From: an uncultured Treponema sp.
GTDB lineage: Bacteria > Spirochaetota > Spirochaetia > Treponematales > Treponemataceae
Assembly (NCBI GenBank): GCA_949299755.1
Contig: CASGBA010000015.1
Span: forward strand, 1 to 41,900
Length of the DNA: 41,900 bases
Direction: 5' to 3'
In this document: positions 23,774 to 33,934 of the stretch, piece after piece
How positions within the stretch are numbered: the first letter of the stretch is position 1
Layout of the letters: each line of letters starts with the position of its first letter
Program-made: the position numbers and the translations under genes
The notes under the pieces: model-generated
Told to the model about the DNA's origin: nothing
Database searches by the model: none
Seen by the model: only the letters and a program-made list of their open reading frames with translations

Positions 23774-25575
23774 AGCGCATTTCAAGCCGCACCGTTGAGG
23801 AAGTAAATTCGAAGGTGGATATGGTTGAAATTGTCGGGGAATACACCCGGCTGGAAAAACGGGGAGGGAACTGGTGGGGTTGCTGTCCCTTCCACAACGA
23901 AAAAACCCCTTCATTCAACATAATGCCGGAAAAGAACCTTTACCATTGTTTCGGGTGCGGTGTCAGCGGCACAGTCATTTCTTTTGTCATGGAAATGGAG
24001 AAGTTGTCATTCACCGAAGCGGTGGAAAGTCTTGCCCGTAAAAACGGAATCGAGGTTATCTATGAGGGTTCCGGTGAAATTCGGAAGGATGAAAAAAAGG
24101 ACAACATCCGGGAACTTTTGATGGATCTTTATGACAGGACCGCCGGAATGTTCCATTTTTTCCTTACGGAATCAAAAAACGGGAAGGAAGCCCTGGATTA
24201 CATCAAAGGCCGTTCCGTGGATGAGGAGACCATTAAAAAATTCAAACTGGGATTCGCGCCGAAAAACAGGAACTGGCTGTACGGCTTTTTAACCTCAAAA
24301 GGCTACTCCTCCGAATTCCTGGCTTCTTCAGGCCTTTTTTCCCGCAAATATCCGACCCTGTGTGTATTCGCCGGCAGGATTATTTTCCCCATAGCGGACA
24401 GAAAGGGCAGGATAGTGGCTTTCGGAGGAAGAATTCTTTCCGGTGAGGGTCCCAAATACATCAACTCCGGGGATCTCCCCCAGTACAAAAAAGGGGAAAC
24501 CCTGTTCGGTTTCAACCTGGCCCTGCCGGAAATAAGGGCAACAAAATCAGTTATATTGTGCGAAGGTTACATGGATGTTCTGGCATGGCATCAAGCCGGA
24601 ATATGCAACGCCGTAGCGCCTCTGGGAACCGCCTTCACACCCGAACAGGCAAAACTGGCCCATTCCTTTGCGGAAACCGCTTTTTTATGCTTTGACACGG
24701 ATACAGCGGGGCAAAAAGCCTCCTATGCGGCTATCCTCCTGTGCAGAAAAACCGGCATGGAAACCAGAATAGTTGATATCAAGGGTTCCGGATTTGCTGA
24801 CTGCAAGGATCCCGCTGATATTTTAAAAAATCACGGAGCCGAAGCATTGAAAAAAGTTTTGGAAATGAGTATACTAGATGTTGATTATCTTATTCTGAAT
24901 GCCGGTTCTTCCTTTGATTTAGGGACTCCGGGAGGAAAGGCCCAAGCTTGCGGATATGTCTTTCCGTATCTTGAGGTTATTGACTCGGATGTCCTGATGG
25001 AATCTGTTGTATCACGGATTTCCTCGGCTTTTGGGATAAGCGGGCGTGCCCTGCTGTCGGATTTTCAAAAACGGAACCAGCCTTCCAACCGACGGGAAAT
25101 GACAGAATCGAATCCGCCTGCCGGCAAACGGAAAATAAAACCAGGAGCGGAATTGCGGGCTATGTTGGCGGCGGCTTCCAATATGCAGTTTTTCCCGCAG
25201 GTACGCAACGAAATCAGTGCCGATGATCTCGAGGATCCGGCTGCAAAAGATATTTTCATAATTCTGGAGGAGTGTTTTCGCAACGACACGGTCGGTTTTG
25301 ATGCTGTCCTGGAACGCTGCCGGGAAGACAATCTACGTTCTATAATAATGCAGGCGTATGCTTCCGGGGAATTTTCCGAAAATGCAGATAAAGTCATAAC
25401 AGACAGTATTAAACTGATAAAAAAGAACGTTCTGGAAAAGAAGAAAGCCGGGCTTATAGCCAGAATAAGGCTGGCGCCGGTTTCAGACGGATCTTACGGC
25501 GGGCATGATGTTCCTGACATGATGTCCCAAATCCGGGAGATTGATGAAAAATTGAAAGATTTAAAGGATGCTTAG
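23770..25575 (+). CDS. dnaG: DNA primase DnaG
   Basis: The product is 601 residues and synthesises the RNA primers of replication. The N-terminal zinc-binding CHC2 domain shows Cys39-x2-His42 and Cys60-x2-Cys63 (CPFHNEKTPSF, HCFGCG). The catalytic TOPRIM-containing core follows, with KFKLGFAPKN, IADRKGRIVAFGGR, ILCEGYMDVLAW (TOPRIM Glu) and CFDTDTAGQKA (TOPRIM Asp pair). The C-terminal part has the helicase-interaction region, which is weakly conserved as usual. The ATG overlaps the mltG stop (ATGA). It is three bases before rpoD. The mltG-dnaG-rpoD series is a variant of the macromolecular-synthesis operon. Confidence 0.97.
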   Translation: MKRISSRTVEEVNSKVDMVEIVGEYTRLEKRGGNWWGCCPFHNEKTPSFNIMPEKNLYHCFGCGVSGTVISFVMEMEKLSFTEAVESLARKNGIEVIYEGSGEIRKDEKKDNIRELLMDLYDRTAGMFHFFLTESKNGKEALDYIKGRSVDEETIKKFKLGFAPKNRNWLYGFLTSKGYSSEFLASSGLFSRKYPTLCVFAGRIIFPIADRKGRIVAFGGRILSGEGPKYINSGDLPQYKKGETLFGFNLALPEIRATKSVILCEGYMDVLAWHQAGICNAVAPLGTAFTPEQAKLAHSFAETAFLCFDTDTAGQKASYAAILLCRKTGMETRIVDIKGSGFADCKDPADILKNHGAEALKKVLEMSILDVDYLILNAGSSFDLGTPGGKAQACGYVFPYLEVIDSDVLMESVVSRISSAFGISGRALLSDFQKRNQPSNRREMTESNPPAGKRKIKPGAELRAMLAAASNMQFFPQVRNEISADDLEDPAAKDIFIILEECFRNDTVGFDAVLERCREDNLRSIIMQAYASGEFSENADKVITDSIKLIKKNVLEKKKAGLIARIRLAPVSDGSYGGHDVPDMMSQIREIDEKLKDLKDA

Positions 25576-25578
25576 CGC

Positions 25579-27327
25579 ATGACGGATTCAATTCCTATAG
25601 ATCCCGCAGTGGAAAAACTTATTGAATACGCAAAAGAAAAAAAAGTTTTAACTTGGGATGAACTGAATGAACTTCTGCCGGATTCTATTTTAAATTCCGA
25701 CAAAATGGATCAGGTTCTTGCCCTCCTTGAACAAAATGCAATCCAGCTGCAGGAAGAAGATCTTCCGCAGGAAGATGATGAGGACTTGGACAAGAAAAAG
25801 AACAGCTCCGAATCCAAGAAATTCATAAGTATCGGTGAAAAGGATTCCTCAGTTGACGACCCCATAAGGCTCTATCTGCGTGAAATCGGCCGGGAAAATC
25901 TTCTGACAGCGGAACAGGAAGTGGAGCTTTCAAAGAAAATGGAGGACGGGGAGAACATTATAAAAGGGGTTATAAAAAACTCCGGGATGATTATCCCTGA
26001 ATTCTATACAATAGCCCAGAGAGCCTTTTCAAAGATTGATCCCCATGAAAGCAACAAAACAAAAAAGGAACTGAACGAGGAGATGGCGGAAAAACGCCGG
26101 CTTAAACACCTGTATGGGGAAACCATTAAAACAGTCCTGCCGGATATGAAGCAGTATATTGCCCTGAAGAAAAAGCTCTTTGAAAGGGAACAGACTGTGG
26201 AAATTCTCAATGACGAAGAGTTATCCTCTTTCAGGGACAGAATTCTTCCCCTTTTGCAGGAAGCGGAACTCCAGTCCGAAGAAATAGAGCGTTTCTCGGA
26301 TAAATTTATGGAAGCCACAAAAAAAATACGCGAATACAGACGCCGGCAGGAGAAAAAAGAAAAGGAGCTTAGACTGTCGGATTACGGTGCCCTCAGGAAC
26401 TTGGGAAAAAGGCTTGCCCTCAGCAGGGAACGCATAAAGCTCGAGCAGGAACTGGGCATAAACGCAAACGATATAAAGGAAATATACACCCAGATACAGC
26501 TTTTGAACAGAAAACTCCGGAAACTGGAATGCGATTTTGAATGTCCCGTGGAAGAAATTATTTCCATGGCAAAGGAAATACACCGGGGACGTGTCATGAT
26601 GAAGAATGCCAAGGACAGGCTTATAAACGCGAACCTGCGCCTTGTTGTATCCATAGCGAAAAAATACACTAACCGAGGGCTTCATTTCTTTGATTTGGTG
26701 CAGGAAGGAAATATCGGCCTGATAAAAGCTGTGGAAAAATTCGAATACCGGAAAGGATATAAATTCTCAACCTATGCGACCTGGTGGATCAGACAGGCCA
26801 TAACCCGTTCCATTTCCGATCAAGCCAGAACAATCCGTGTGCCGGTTCATATGATAGAGCAGATAAACAAGGTGGTACGGGAATCCAGACAGCTTATGCA
26901 GCGTCTTGGCCGGGAACCTACCGATGAGGAAATTTCGGAACAGTTGGGGTGGAATGTATCCCGTGTAAAACAGGTTAAAAATGTTGCCCGCGAGCCAATT
27001 TCCCTGGAGACCCCTATAGGGGAGGAAGAAGATTCGCTTTTGGGCGACTTTATAGAAGACAAAGAGGTGGAAAATCCCGCGAACCAAACCTCATTCAAGC
27101 TTCTTCAGGAGCAACTTGGAAGCGTCCTTGCCACGCTTCCTCCAAGGGAGCAGGAAGTGCTCAGGATGAGGTTCGGATTGGAAGACGGATATTCCCTTAC
27201 TCTGGAAGAAGTGGGGCTTTATTTTAATGTAACCCGCGAAAGAATAAGGCAGATAGAAGCCAAAGCACTGAGGCGGCTGCGCCATCCGCGCCGGAGCAGG
27301 AAACTAAAAGATTATCTCGATAACTGA
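25579..27327 (+). CDS. rpoD: Primary sigma factor RpoD (sigma70)
   Basis: The product is 582 residues. Region 1.1 is at the N-terminus ([20 protein letters not shown]), region 1.2 around [14 protein letters not shown], a long highly charged non-conserved region spans about 125-340, region 2 has [40 protein letters not shown], region 3 has [10 protein letters not shown], and region 4.2 has the recognition helix in [20 protein letters not shown]. It is thus the housekeeping sigma factor, recognising the TTGACA/TATAAT boxes seen repeatedly in this window. The gene is three bases after dnaG and is likely transcribed with it; AAAGGA lies about ten bases before the ATG. Confidence 0.97.
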   Translation: MTDSIPIDPAVEKLIEYAKEKKVLTWDELNELLPDSILNSDKMDQVLALLEQNAIQLQEEDLPQEDDEDLDKKKNSSESKKFISIGEKDSSVDDPIRLYLREIGRENLLTAEQEVELSKKMEDGENIIKGVIKNSGMIIPEFYTIAQRAFSKIDPHESNKTKKELNEEMAEKRRLKHLYGETIKTVLPDMKQYIALKKKLFEREQTVEILNDEELSSFRDRILPLLQEAELQSEEIERFSDKFMEATKKIREYRRRQEKKEKELRLSDYGALRNLGKRLALSRERIKLEQELGINANDIKEIYTQIQLLNRKLRKLECDFECPVEEIISMAKEIHRGRVMMKNAKDRLINANLRLVVSIAKKYTNRGLHFFDLVQEGNIGLIKAVEKFEYRKGYKFSTYATWWIRQAITRSISDQARTIRVPVHMIEQINKVVRESRQLMQRLGREPTDEEISEQLGWNVSRVKQVKNVAREPISLETPIGEEEDSLLGDFIEDKEVENPANQTSFKLLQEQLGSVLATLPPREQEVLRMRFGLEDGYSLTLEEVGLYFNVTRERIRQIEAKALRRLRHPRRSRKLKDYLDN

Positions 27328-27341
27328 CAAGGGGAACAGAC

Positions 27342-28190
27342 ATGGTGATGACGGAAGTTTTGGACAAGCTTAAGGAGTTGCAGGAAATTTTAGCTGAAAA
27401 AAACAATGTGGAGGCTGAAATAAAGCAGTCTCCGAATGTTTTATCCTCCCAGGAAGAACTGCTTGCACGCCTTAAACGGGAATATATTGAAAAAGACAAC
27501 AAATACCAGAAATGCAAACAGGATATCGTGCATCTTCAGGCGGAGCTTTTTGAAGCGGAAAGCTCCAGGGAAAAGGCTGAAAAAGCCATGGATACAATCA
27601 CAACCCAGCGGGAATATGAGGCCCTGGATAAGGAAATAAAAGATGCCTCCGAAAAGGAGCAGACACTGCGCAAGGAAATACAGAAATTTGAACGCCAGTA
27701 CCAGGATTTGGACGAGGAATTGAAACGGGATGAATCCCTTATACAACACCAGGAGCAGGAGCTGGAGCAGCGTAAAAGCCAGCTTTCCGAGGAAATTTCC
27801 AAATACAATGCCCAGCTTGAGGAATTGAAAAAAGCCGAAGAAAAGCTTTCCCCTGGAATTGATCCGGAAACAAAGTTTAAACTTGAAAGGATAATAAAAA
27901 GCAAACATGGTGTCGGTATTGTGGCCATCCATGGAAATGTGTGCACAGGATGTCATATGATACTTCCGGCCCAGTTCGCCAACGAAGTCCGCATCGGTGA
28001 CAAGATAGTATACTGCCCCTATTGCAGCCGCATTCTTTATTATGTGGAAAGCGCGGAGGGCGAAAACGAATTCTTCAACAATGAGGATGCGGGAAGTTTG
28101 TCCGACCTGGATGACTTCGATGACGATGAAGAAGCCGAAGAAATCGATGGAGAAGATTTGGACGGTGAAAAAATGGACTATGACGATTAA
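27342..28190 (+). CDS. CdsZ-like coiled-coil zinc-ribbon protein
   Basis: The product is 282 residues. Residues about 1-175 are an almost uninterrupted coiled coil, and residues about 200-235 form a zinc ribbon with CTGCHM and CPYCSR (four cysteines). The tail is strongly acidic (many Asp/Glu, ending MDYDD). This architecture (zf-RING_7/DUF164-type family) is that of chlamydial CdsZ/CT398 and similar proteins in many bacteria, where the protein is linked to RNA polymerase sigma54 and type III secretion or flagella; the role here is not known. The gene is 14 bases after rpoD and ahead of rnpB. No signal peptide or membrane segment is visible. Confidence 0.88.
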   Translation: MVMTEVLDKLKELQEILAEKNNVEAEIKQSPNVLSSQEELLARLKREYIEKDNKYQKCKQDIVHLQAELFEAESSREKAEKAMDTITTQREYEALDKEIKDASEKEQTLRKEIQKFERQYQDLDEELKRDESLIQHQEQELEQRKSQLSEEISKYNAQLEELKKAEEKLSPGIDPETKFKLERIIKSKHGVGIVAIHGNVCTGCHMILPAQFANEVRIGDKIVYCPYCSRILYYVESAEGENEFFNNEDAGSLSDLDDFDDDEEAEEIDGEDLDGEKMDYDD

Positions 28191-28234
28191 CCGGCTTTTA
28201 CCGGCTGACCGTATGTCTTTGTAAAAGGAATTGG

Positions 28235-28603
28235 CAGAGAGTGGTTGAGACCGCGCCCGCCGGTTTTATACCGGCAGGTGAGGAAAGTCCGGGCTCCTCC
28301 GGAAATGACGCCGGCTAACGGCCGGGCGCACCGGATTAAAATCCGGTGCGACAGACAGCGCCACAGAAAATATACTGCCCGGGTTTTCCCGGGTGAGGGT
28401 GAAAAGGCGGGGTAAGAGCCCACCGCGTTTCCGGTAACGGAACGGCATGGCAAGCCTCGTCAGGAGCAAGACCGAGCAGTAAAGGGTTTCCGGCCTTTTT
28501 TACGGGTTGGTCGCACAAGGCGCGCGGTAACGTGCGTTCAAGACAGATGGTCTCGTTATACCCTGCAATGGGTATGAACAGAACCCGGCTTATCAGCTCT
28601 CTG
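28235..28603 (+). ncRNA. rnpB: RNase P RNA (bacterial type A)
   Basis: The catalytic RNA of ribonuclease P, which trims the 5' ends of tRNA precursors. Conserved elements appear in order: GAGGAAAGTCCGGGC (first conserved region, 28279 onward), ACAGAAA, GGTAAGAGCCCACCG, and the closing AGACAGATGG and CAGAACCCGGCTTA. The ends are set by helix P1: CAGAGAG at 28235-28241 pairs with CTCTCTG at 28597-28603, followed by a T-rich tract (28604-28612) that serves as terminator. It lies between the zinc-ribbon and TPR genes, in the same direction. Confidence 0.95.
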
Positions 28604-28654
28604 TTTTTTTTTGATATTTAATTTATTTGCACGGACGCAAAAACGGAATAGACA

Positions 28655-29587
28655 GTGAAACAGAAAAAAGAAAAATATATATTATCTTCCCGCCATCATT
28701 TCTTCACAGGAAATATTTTCATTATTGCGGCTGTTTCCATTTTCTTTATCTTACTATTTACGGTTCTTTTTATTTTAAAGCAGAATAACTTTTTCCTTCC
28801 CTCCCTTTCTTCAATTTACAAGGACTGGAATAAGGGAGACTATCTTTCCTGCTATGAAAAAACTTCACGTATCCTTGAACACCGTCCCCTTGACGGTGCT
28901 GTCCTTGCCATGCACGGGTTTTCAGCCTATTATATTTATACAGGGCAAATAAATGTAACAGACGAACAAAACTATTTGAATACGGCGGTCACATCCCTGC
29001 GTAAAGCCTGGTACAGGGTTGTGGAAGAAGAAAAACCTGAAATTGCCTATGTACTTGGAAAAACTTATTACCAAAAAGGCTTTTATTATGCGGATCTTGC
29101 TTTGAAATATTTGTATTACGCCAGAAATTCTGGAGCGGATTACCCTGATATACCGGAATTCTGCGGATTATCCCTGGTTTTGCTTGAAGAATATGAGGAT
29201 GCGGTGGAGTTTTTTACGGAAGCCCTTGCAAACAAGCCTTCAGATTTGCTTCTTTATACACTGGCGGATACATATGCGAAAATCCCGGATTATATGAAAG
29301 CAAAACAATATTTTACTGAAACCCTGAGGATCACCCAGGATGATCTTTTGAAATTAAAATGCCACAACGCTATGGGCGGTATATTCCTGTCGGAAAAACT
29401 CTATCCGGAGGCAGAAGCAGAATTCAAATCCATAATCGAAAAAGACCCGGATTCCGCTGACGCTTATTTTGGATTGGGGCTTATCCAGGAATCTCAGGGT
29501 GATATTGTAAAAGCCAGAGCTCAATGGAGGAAAGCGTTAAAATTGAATCCTTCCCATGCAGGCGCACGGGAAAAATTAAGCAGTTGA
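28655..29587 (+). CDS. Membrane-anchored TPR protein
   Basis: The product is 310 residues. It begins at GTG 28655 with a cytoplasmic basic stretch, one membrane segment at about 20-44, then a series of TPR-like helix pairs (residues about 55-305), most visible as LLEEYEDAVEFFTEALANKPSD and LYPEAEAEFKSIIEKDPDS. It is probably a signal-anchor protein with its repeats outside the cytoplasm. It sits between rnpB and mreB, and so may serve the cell-elongation machinery as a scaffold; this is positional inference. The ribosome site is weak (ACGGA). It is transcribed in the same direction as the mre cluster, with about 56 bases to mreB. Confidence 0.82.
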   Translation: MKQKKEKYILSSRHHFFTGNIFIIAAVSIFFILLFTVLFILKQNNFFLPSLSSIYKDWNKGDYLSCYEKTSRILEHRPLDGAVLAMHGFSAYYIYTGQINVTDEQNYLNTAVTSLRKAWYRVVEEEKPEIAYVLGKTYYQKGFYYADLALKYLYYARNSGADYPDIPEFCGLSLVLLEEYEDAVEFFTEALANKPSDLLLYTLADTYAKIPDYMKAKQYFTETLRITQDDLLKLKCHNAMGGIFLSEKLYPEAEAEFKSIIEKDPDSADAYFGLGLIQESQGDIVKARAQWRKALKLNPSHAGAREKLSS

Positions 29588-29643
29588 TTCTATTATTTTT
29601 TTTTAATATGGTAGTATTACCGTAGTTTGGAGGATTATAAATT

Positions 29644-30678
29644 ATGGGCTTATTTCAAAGTCTTTCTGCTGATATAGGTATTGACCTGGGAACCTGCAAT
29701 ACCCTCATTTATGTACGCAACAAGGGTATTGTTGTAAATGAGCCATCCGTTGTGGCCGTGGAAAAAGGGACAAAGAGAGTTGTCGCCGTAGGGACAGAAG
29801 CAAAACGAATGCTCTGGAAAACACCGGGTAACATTATGGCCATCAGACCCTTGAAAGATGGTGTTATCGCGGATATGGATACCACAGAAAAAATGATAAA
29901 ATATTTCGTATCCAAAATACTTCCCCGGCACGGTTTAATAAAGCCGCGGATGGTCATTGGAATCCCCAGTTGCATAACCGATGTTGAAAACCGTGCCGTA
30001 AAGGAAAGCGCATATAAGGCCGGAGCCCGTATGGTCCGTGTCATCGAGGAATCCCTGGCAGCGGCCATCGGTGCAAAAATACCCATTCATGAGCCGGCCG
30101 GAAATATGATTTGTGATATCGGCGGCGGAACCTCCGAGGTATCAGTAATATCCCTGGGAGGTATGGTTGTAACAAATGCCATCCGTGTCGGTGGTGATGA
30201 ATTCGACCAGGCCATAATAAAACATGTCCGTTCCGTCCACAACCTGATTATAGGAGAGCAAACGGCGGAACGCCTTAAAATAGAAATCGGGAACGCCTCC
30301 CCGGAAAAAAACATCGAGAAGGTTGAAATAAAGGGAACGGATGCCATCACTGGATTGCCCAGAAGGCTGGAAATTGACTCGGTGGAAGTACGGGAAGCCT
30401 TGAAATCTCCTGTAACCCAGATAGTGGAAGAAATAAAGCGTACCCTTGCCCAAACACCCGCGGAACTCAATGCGGATATTGTGGAGCGTGGTATTGTAAT
30501 GACGGGAGGAGGCGCCCTGCTAAAGGGTTTGCCCAAATTAATTTCCAAAGAAACCGGTGTTCCTGTCATTGTGGCGGAAAACCCAATGAATTGCGTTGCG
30601 ATCGGGGCAGGGGAGTATTACGAGATTTTCAAAGATATGTCCATCGGCAGAAGCGTATATGATGATTTGAATGATTGA
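29644..30678 (+). CDS. mreB: Rod-shape-determining actin homologue MreB
   Basis: The product is 344 residues, the normal MreB length. The actin-fold motifs are present: the phosphate-1 loop [12 protein letters not shown], the phosphate-2 loop [16 protein letters not shown], and [15 protein letters not shown] near the adenosine pocket. It forms membrane-bound filaments that guide lateral wall synthesis. The ribosome site is a strong GGAGG (29629-29633). It heads the mreBCD-PBP2-rodA series. Being in a spirochaete-like genome it presumably maintains the helical rod. No unusual residues are seen. Confidence 0.97.
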   Translation: MGLFQSLSADIGIDLGTCNTLIYVRNKGIVVNEPSVVAVEKGTKRVVAVGTEAKRMLWKTPGNIMAIRPLKDGVIADMDTTEKMIKYFVSKILPRHGLIKPRMVIGIPSCITDVENRAVKESAYKAGARMVRVIEESLAAAIGAKIPIHEPAGNMICDIGGGTSEVSVISLGGMVVTNAIRVGGDEFDQAIIKHVRSVHNLIIGEQTAERLKIEIGNASPEKNIEKVEIKGTDAITGLPRRLEIDSVEVREALKSPVTQIVEEIKRTLAQTPAELNADIVERGIVMTGGGALLKGLPKLISKETGVPVIVAENPMNCVAIGAGEYYEIFKDMSIGRSVYDDLND

Positions 30679-30695
30679 TTTTAAATCCGCAGACT

Positions 30696-31580
30696 ATGAA
30701 ACAAAACAGATTTTCATTTAAATTACAGAGGGATTTTTTACTTTTATTCATATATGTGGTAATTGCGGGAATTTTCCTCTGTTTTTCAAGCGGCGGATTC
30801 ATAATCAATTTCAGGCGCATAGGGTTCTCCTTTATGTCCGGTATACAACGGGGGGTGTATTCAGTCACTTCCTTTTTCTCCGATTCTTTCAACGCCGTCA
30901 GGGAATTGGCTGATTTGCGTGAAAAATACCGATTGCTTGAAGACAAACTGAAAGAATATGAAACCATGCAGCGTTCAAATGCGGAAATACGGAAAGAAAA
31001 TGAAAGGCTGAGGAAATTACTTTCTTTCACTGAAACAATCACAATTAAAAATATTCCGGCTGAAATCATCGGGCGTGATCCGTCCAACCTGTATTCCGGA
31101 ATAACAATCAATAGGGGCGCAAAAGACGGTATCAGGAAAAACATGCCTGTAATATCTTTCCAGGGTTCCGTTGAAGGCCTGGTTGGAAAAGTTGTACAGG
31201 TGGGAAGGAACACAAGCATGATTATGCCCCTGTACGATATGCAGTGCTATGTTTCCGCCAGAATGGAAGACAACCGGTTTTACGGATTGGTAAACGGGCA
31301 GGGGAACCCGGAATCCCCTCTGGTCATGAGGTATGTGCAGAAAAGAGCCCGGGAAGAAATAAAAACCGGTGAGCGCGTTATTACCTCCGGTGAAAGCAAT
31401 AATTATCCCAAAAATATCGCTGTAGGCACTGTCACCGGTATCAATTCCAATGATTACGAGAATTCCATCGAAGTCATGATAAATCCTGTGGTTGATTTTG
31501 CCAAACTGGACACCGTTCTGGTGCTTGACATAAATTCAGTTAATGAAAACGCCATTACGGAGGACAAGGAAACAGAATGA
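30696..31580 (+). CDS. mreC: Rod-shape-determining protein MreC
   Basis: The product is 294 residues. It has an N-terminal membrane segment (about 15-35), a coiled-coil stretch (REKYRLLEDKLKEYETMQ, about 75-110) and the beta-rich MreC domain (ending KLDTVLVLD). It links MreB to PBP2 from the periplasmic side. The start is set at ATG 30696 (MKQNRF), although no clear ribosome site precedes it; a TTG at 30675 overlapping the mreB stop is an alternative that would add seven residues (MILNPQT). The stop overlaps the mreD start in ATGA. Confidence 0.92.
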   Translation: MKQNRFSFKLQRDFLLLFIYVVIAGIFLCFSSGGFIINFRRIGFSFMSGIQRGVYSVTSFFSDSFNAVRELADLREKYRLLEDKLKEYETMQRSNAEIRKENERLRKLLSFTETITIKNIPAEIIGRDPSNLYSGITINRGAKDGIRKNMPVISFQGSVEGLVGKVVQVGRNTSMIMPLYDMQCYVSARMEDNRFYGLVNGQGNPESPLVMRYVQKRAREEIKTGERVITSGESNNYPKNIAVGTVTGINSNDYENSIEVMINPVVDFAKLDTVLVLDINSVNENAITEDKETE

Positions 31581-32089
31581 AAAAGGTTATCCTTTGGTCG
31601 TCCCTTGTTACAATTTTCTTTGTGCTTTTGCAAGCCGCCGTGCTTTCCAACATAGTTATATTACCGGCAATGCCGGATCTTGTTTTGCTCACTGTCCTGT
31701 ATGTTTCCCTGAAAAACGGATCTGCCGCCGGTTGTACATCCGGATTTATTTCCGGTTTGATTATGGACTTTCTCTCTGCGGCTCCTGTAGGGATGAATGC
31801 CATGACAAAAACAATAACCGGATATATAGCAGGGAAATTCCACGATTCATTTAACTTGAAAAAAAACTTCGTTCCATTTTTTGTGGCGGCGGTTGCCACA
31901 ATACTAAAAGCTCTGCTGGTTTGGATAATGTCGTTTTTTTTCGGGCCGGAGATAATTTCCTATAAAATTACGGCGGCACCTTTATGGTTTGAAACAGCAA
32001 TCAACGCAATATGCTCTCCGGTAATATTCTGGATACTTGGAGCCTTTGAACCGCTTTTTATACTGCATAGTAGAGAGATAAGAGAATGA
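31577..32089 (+). CDS. mreD: Rod-shape-determining protein MreD
   Basis: The product is 170 residues, almost entirely hydrophobic with about five membrane segments (residues 5-27, 32-50, 55-75, 95-118 and 130-160). This and its place between mreC and PBP2 identify it as MreD. It is coupled to both neighbours by ATGA overlaps (31577-31580 and 32086-32089). It acts in the inner membrane with MreC. MreD sequences diverge strongly and carry few motifs, so the call relies on context as well as on topology. Confidence 0.88.
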   Translation: MKKVILWSSLVTIFFVLLQAAVLSNIVILPAMPDLVLLTVLYVSLKNGSAAGCTSGFISGLIMDFLSAAPVGMNAMTKTITGYIAGKFHDSFNLKKNFVPFFVAAVATILKALLVWIMSFFFGPEIISYKITAAPLWFETAINAICSPVIFWILGAFEPLFILHSREIRE

Positions 32090-33930
32090 CATCATCAGAC
32101 GGCAAAAAAAGAATTAGATTTCTGTCTATCTTCATTTTTGCCATACTTATACTTTACACGCTAAAACTTTTTTCCCTCCAGGTGATAAAGGGGGAGCAAT
32201 ATTTAACCCTCTCAAAAAATATTTCCCAACGTTCCAGAAGGATTACAGCCCTGCGCGGGGAAATTTATGACAGGAACAGCTCGACACCTTTGGTCCTGAA
32301 TATTGAAGCCTTTGCCGTCAACATTACCCCGGGGGAAATACCGGTGGATCAATTCACAAACGTAATAGATAAAACCGCGGCTATCCTGGGAATGACTCCG
32401 TCACAGGTTTCCGCAAAAATACCCCGGGAGTTGCGCCGTTCATTCCAACAAATTGAAATAATGTCGAATGTCCCTTACGAAAGCATAAGCAAAATAGCAG
32501 AAAGGATAGACGAGCTTCCCGGAATAAGCTGGCATTCAAAACCAATCAGGAATTATATTGAAACACGTTCTTTCTCACACATTCTGGGTTATGTCGGAGA
32601 CATAACAAGCGAGGAATTGAAAATACACTACAACGAAGGATACATAAATACAAGTGTCATAGGTAAAACCGGAATAGAAAAACAGTACGAATCCGTATTG
32701 AGGGGAAAGGACGGTTTTGAATACAGGATTGTGGACGTAAGGGGACGGTCAATCGAAAACAACAGGATAATAAACGAACCCGAATCCGGCAAAAATATTG
32801 TCCTTACCATTGACCGCAACATACAAATTCTGGCGGAACAGGCTTTGGGAAACAGGATAGGCGCCGCCGTGGTTTTAAGGCCAGCCACCGGAGAGGTGCT
32901 GGCCATGGCTTCCTATCCTTACTATGACCCGAACCTCTTTGTGTCCAATTCCTCAAATGAATCGGCACGCCTTCTGAATGACCCGTCCACACCCCTTTTG
33001 AACCGTGTTGTGGATGCGGGTTATCCTCCCGCCTCCACTTTCAAGATTTTCATGTCCACAGCACTGATAGAGGAGAAGGCCATTCCCAGGGACAAGGAAA
33101 TAAACTGTCCAGGCCACATTGAATACGGCGGACGTATTTTCCGCTGCCATATACGTGGACGGGGACACGGATACATCGCAATGAAAACCGCTCTTGCCCA
33201 GTCCTGCGATATTTACTATTGGGTTGCCTGCCGTGACTATTTAGGCATAGACAAAATAATATCCTATGCGGAAGAATTCGGTTTCGGGGAATCCGCCGAA
33301 ATAGACCTCCCAAGCCAGACGGCAGGTTTTATACCGACCCCCCAGTGGAAGCAAAGACGTTATCACGAAAAATGGCTCGGCGGGGATACCATGAATATGT
33401 CCATCGGACAGGGTTTTACCCTCGTATCGCCTCTGCAACTCGCAAATGCGGTGGCAATGGTTGTAAACAGTGGAACAATTTACAAACCTCATTTATTGAA
33501 GGAAATCAGGGATCCTGTAACCGGAGAAATTATTTCGGAAAAAAAACCGGAAATCCTTCGCACTACGAACATATCAAAGGAAACCTTCGCCATTGTCCGG
33601 GACGATATGCGTAACGTAATCACCAACGGAACCGTCGCCCTTGTTATGCGTAATAAGGCAGTACAGATTGCCGCAAAAACAGGAACGGCTGAAGTAGGGT
33701 ATAATGACCGTTGGCATTCATGGCTGGCCGCATACGGTCCATACAATGCCCCTCCGGAAGAGGCGGTTGTGGTTGTGGTTATAGTTGAAGCCGCAAATAA
33801 ATGGGAATGGTGGGCACCTTACGCAACAAACATTATTTTCCAGGGAATATTTGCAAATCAAAGTTATGATGAAGCTGTTGACACACTTGGACTCAGATAT
33901 ATAGTAGGCCCCAGAGGAAGACAGGAATAA
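32086..33930 (+). CDS. mrdA: Penicillin-binding protein 2 (MrdA), elongasome transpeptidase
   Basis: The product is 614 residues. It has one N-terminal membrane segment (about 10-30), the non-penicillin-binding dimerisation domain (to about 240) and the transpeptidase domain with its three motifs: Ser317-x-x-Lys320 (STFK), Ser373-Cys374-Asp375 (in AQSCD, in place of the common SxN), and Lys531-Thr-Gly (KTGTAEVG). It cross-links peptidoglycan in the lateral wall, with RodA as its glycosyltransferase partner. The SCD second motif occurs in many PBP2 proteins. The gene overlaps mreD and is followed by rodA after four bases. Confidence 0.95.
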   Translation: MTSSDGKKRIRFLSIFIFAILILYTLKLFSLQVIKGEQYLTLSKNISQRSRRITALRGEIYDRNSSTPLVLNIEAFAVNITPGEIPVDQFTNVIDKTAAILGMTPSQVSAKIPRELRRSFQQIEIMSNVPYESISKIAERIDELPGISWHSKPIRNYIETRSFSHILGYVGDITSEELKIHYNEGYINTSVIGKTGIEKQYESVLRGKDGFEYRIVDVRGRSIENNRIINEPESGKNIVLTIDRNIQILAEQALGNRIGAAVVLRPATGEVLAMASYPYYDPNLFVSNSSNESARLLNDPSTPLLNRVVDAGYPPASTFKIFMSTALIEEKAIPRDKEINCPGHIEYGGRIFRCHIRGRGHGYIAMKTALAQSCDIYYWVACRDYLGIDKIISYAEEFGFGESAEIDLPSQTAGFIPTPQWKQRRYHEKWLGGDTMNMSIGQGFTLVSPLQLANAVAMVVNSGTIYKPHLLKEIRDPVTGEIISEKKPEILRTTNISKETFAIVRDDMRNVITNGTVALVMRNKAVQIAAKTGTAEVGYNDRWHSWLAAYGPYNAPPEEAVVVVVIVEAANKWEWWAPYATNIIFQGIFANQSYDEAVDTLGLRYIVGPRGRQE

Positions 33931-33934
33931 AAAA

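Noticed and set aside
29584-29617. A promoter directly in front of mreB
   Set aside because: TTGATT has only TAATAT at 14 bases or TAGTAT at 22 bases, neither acceptably spaced.
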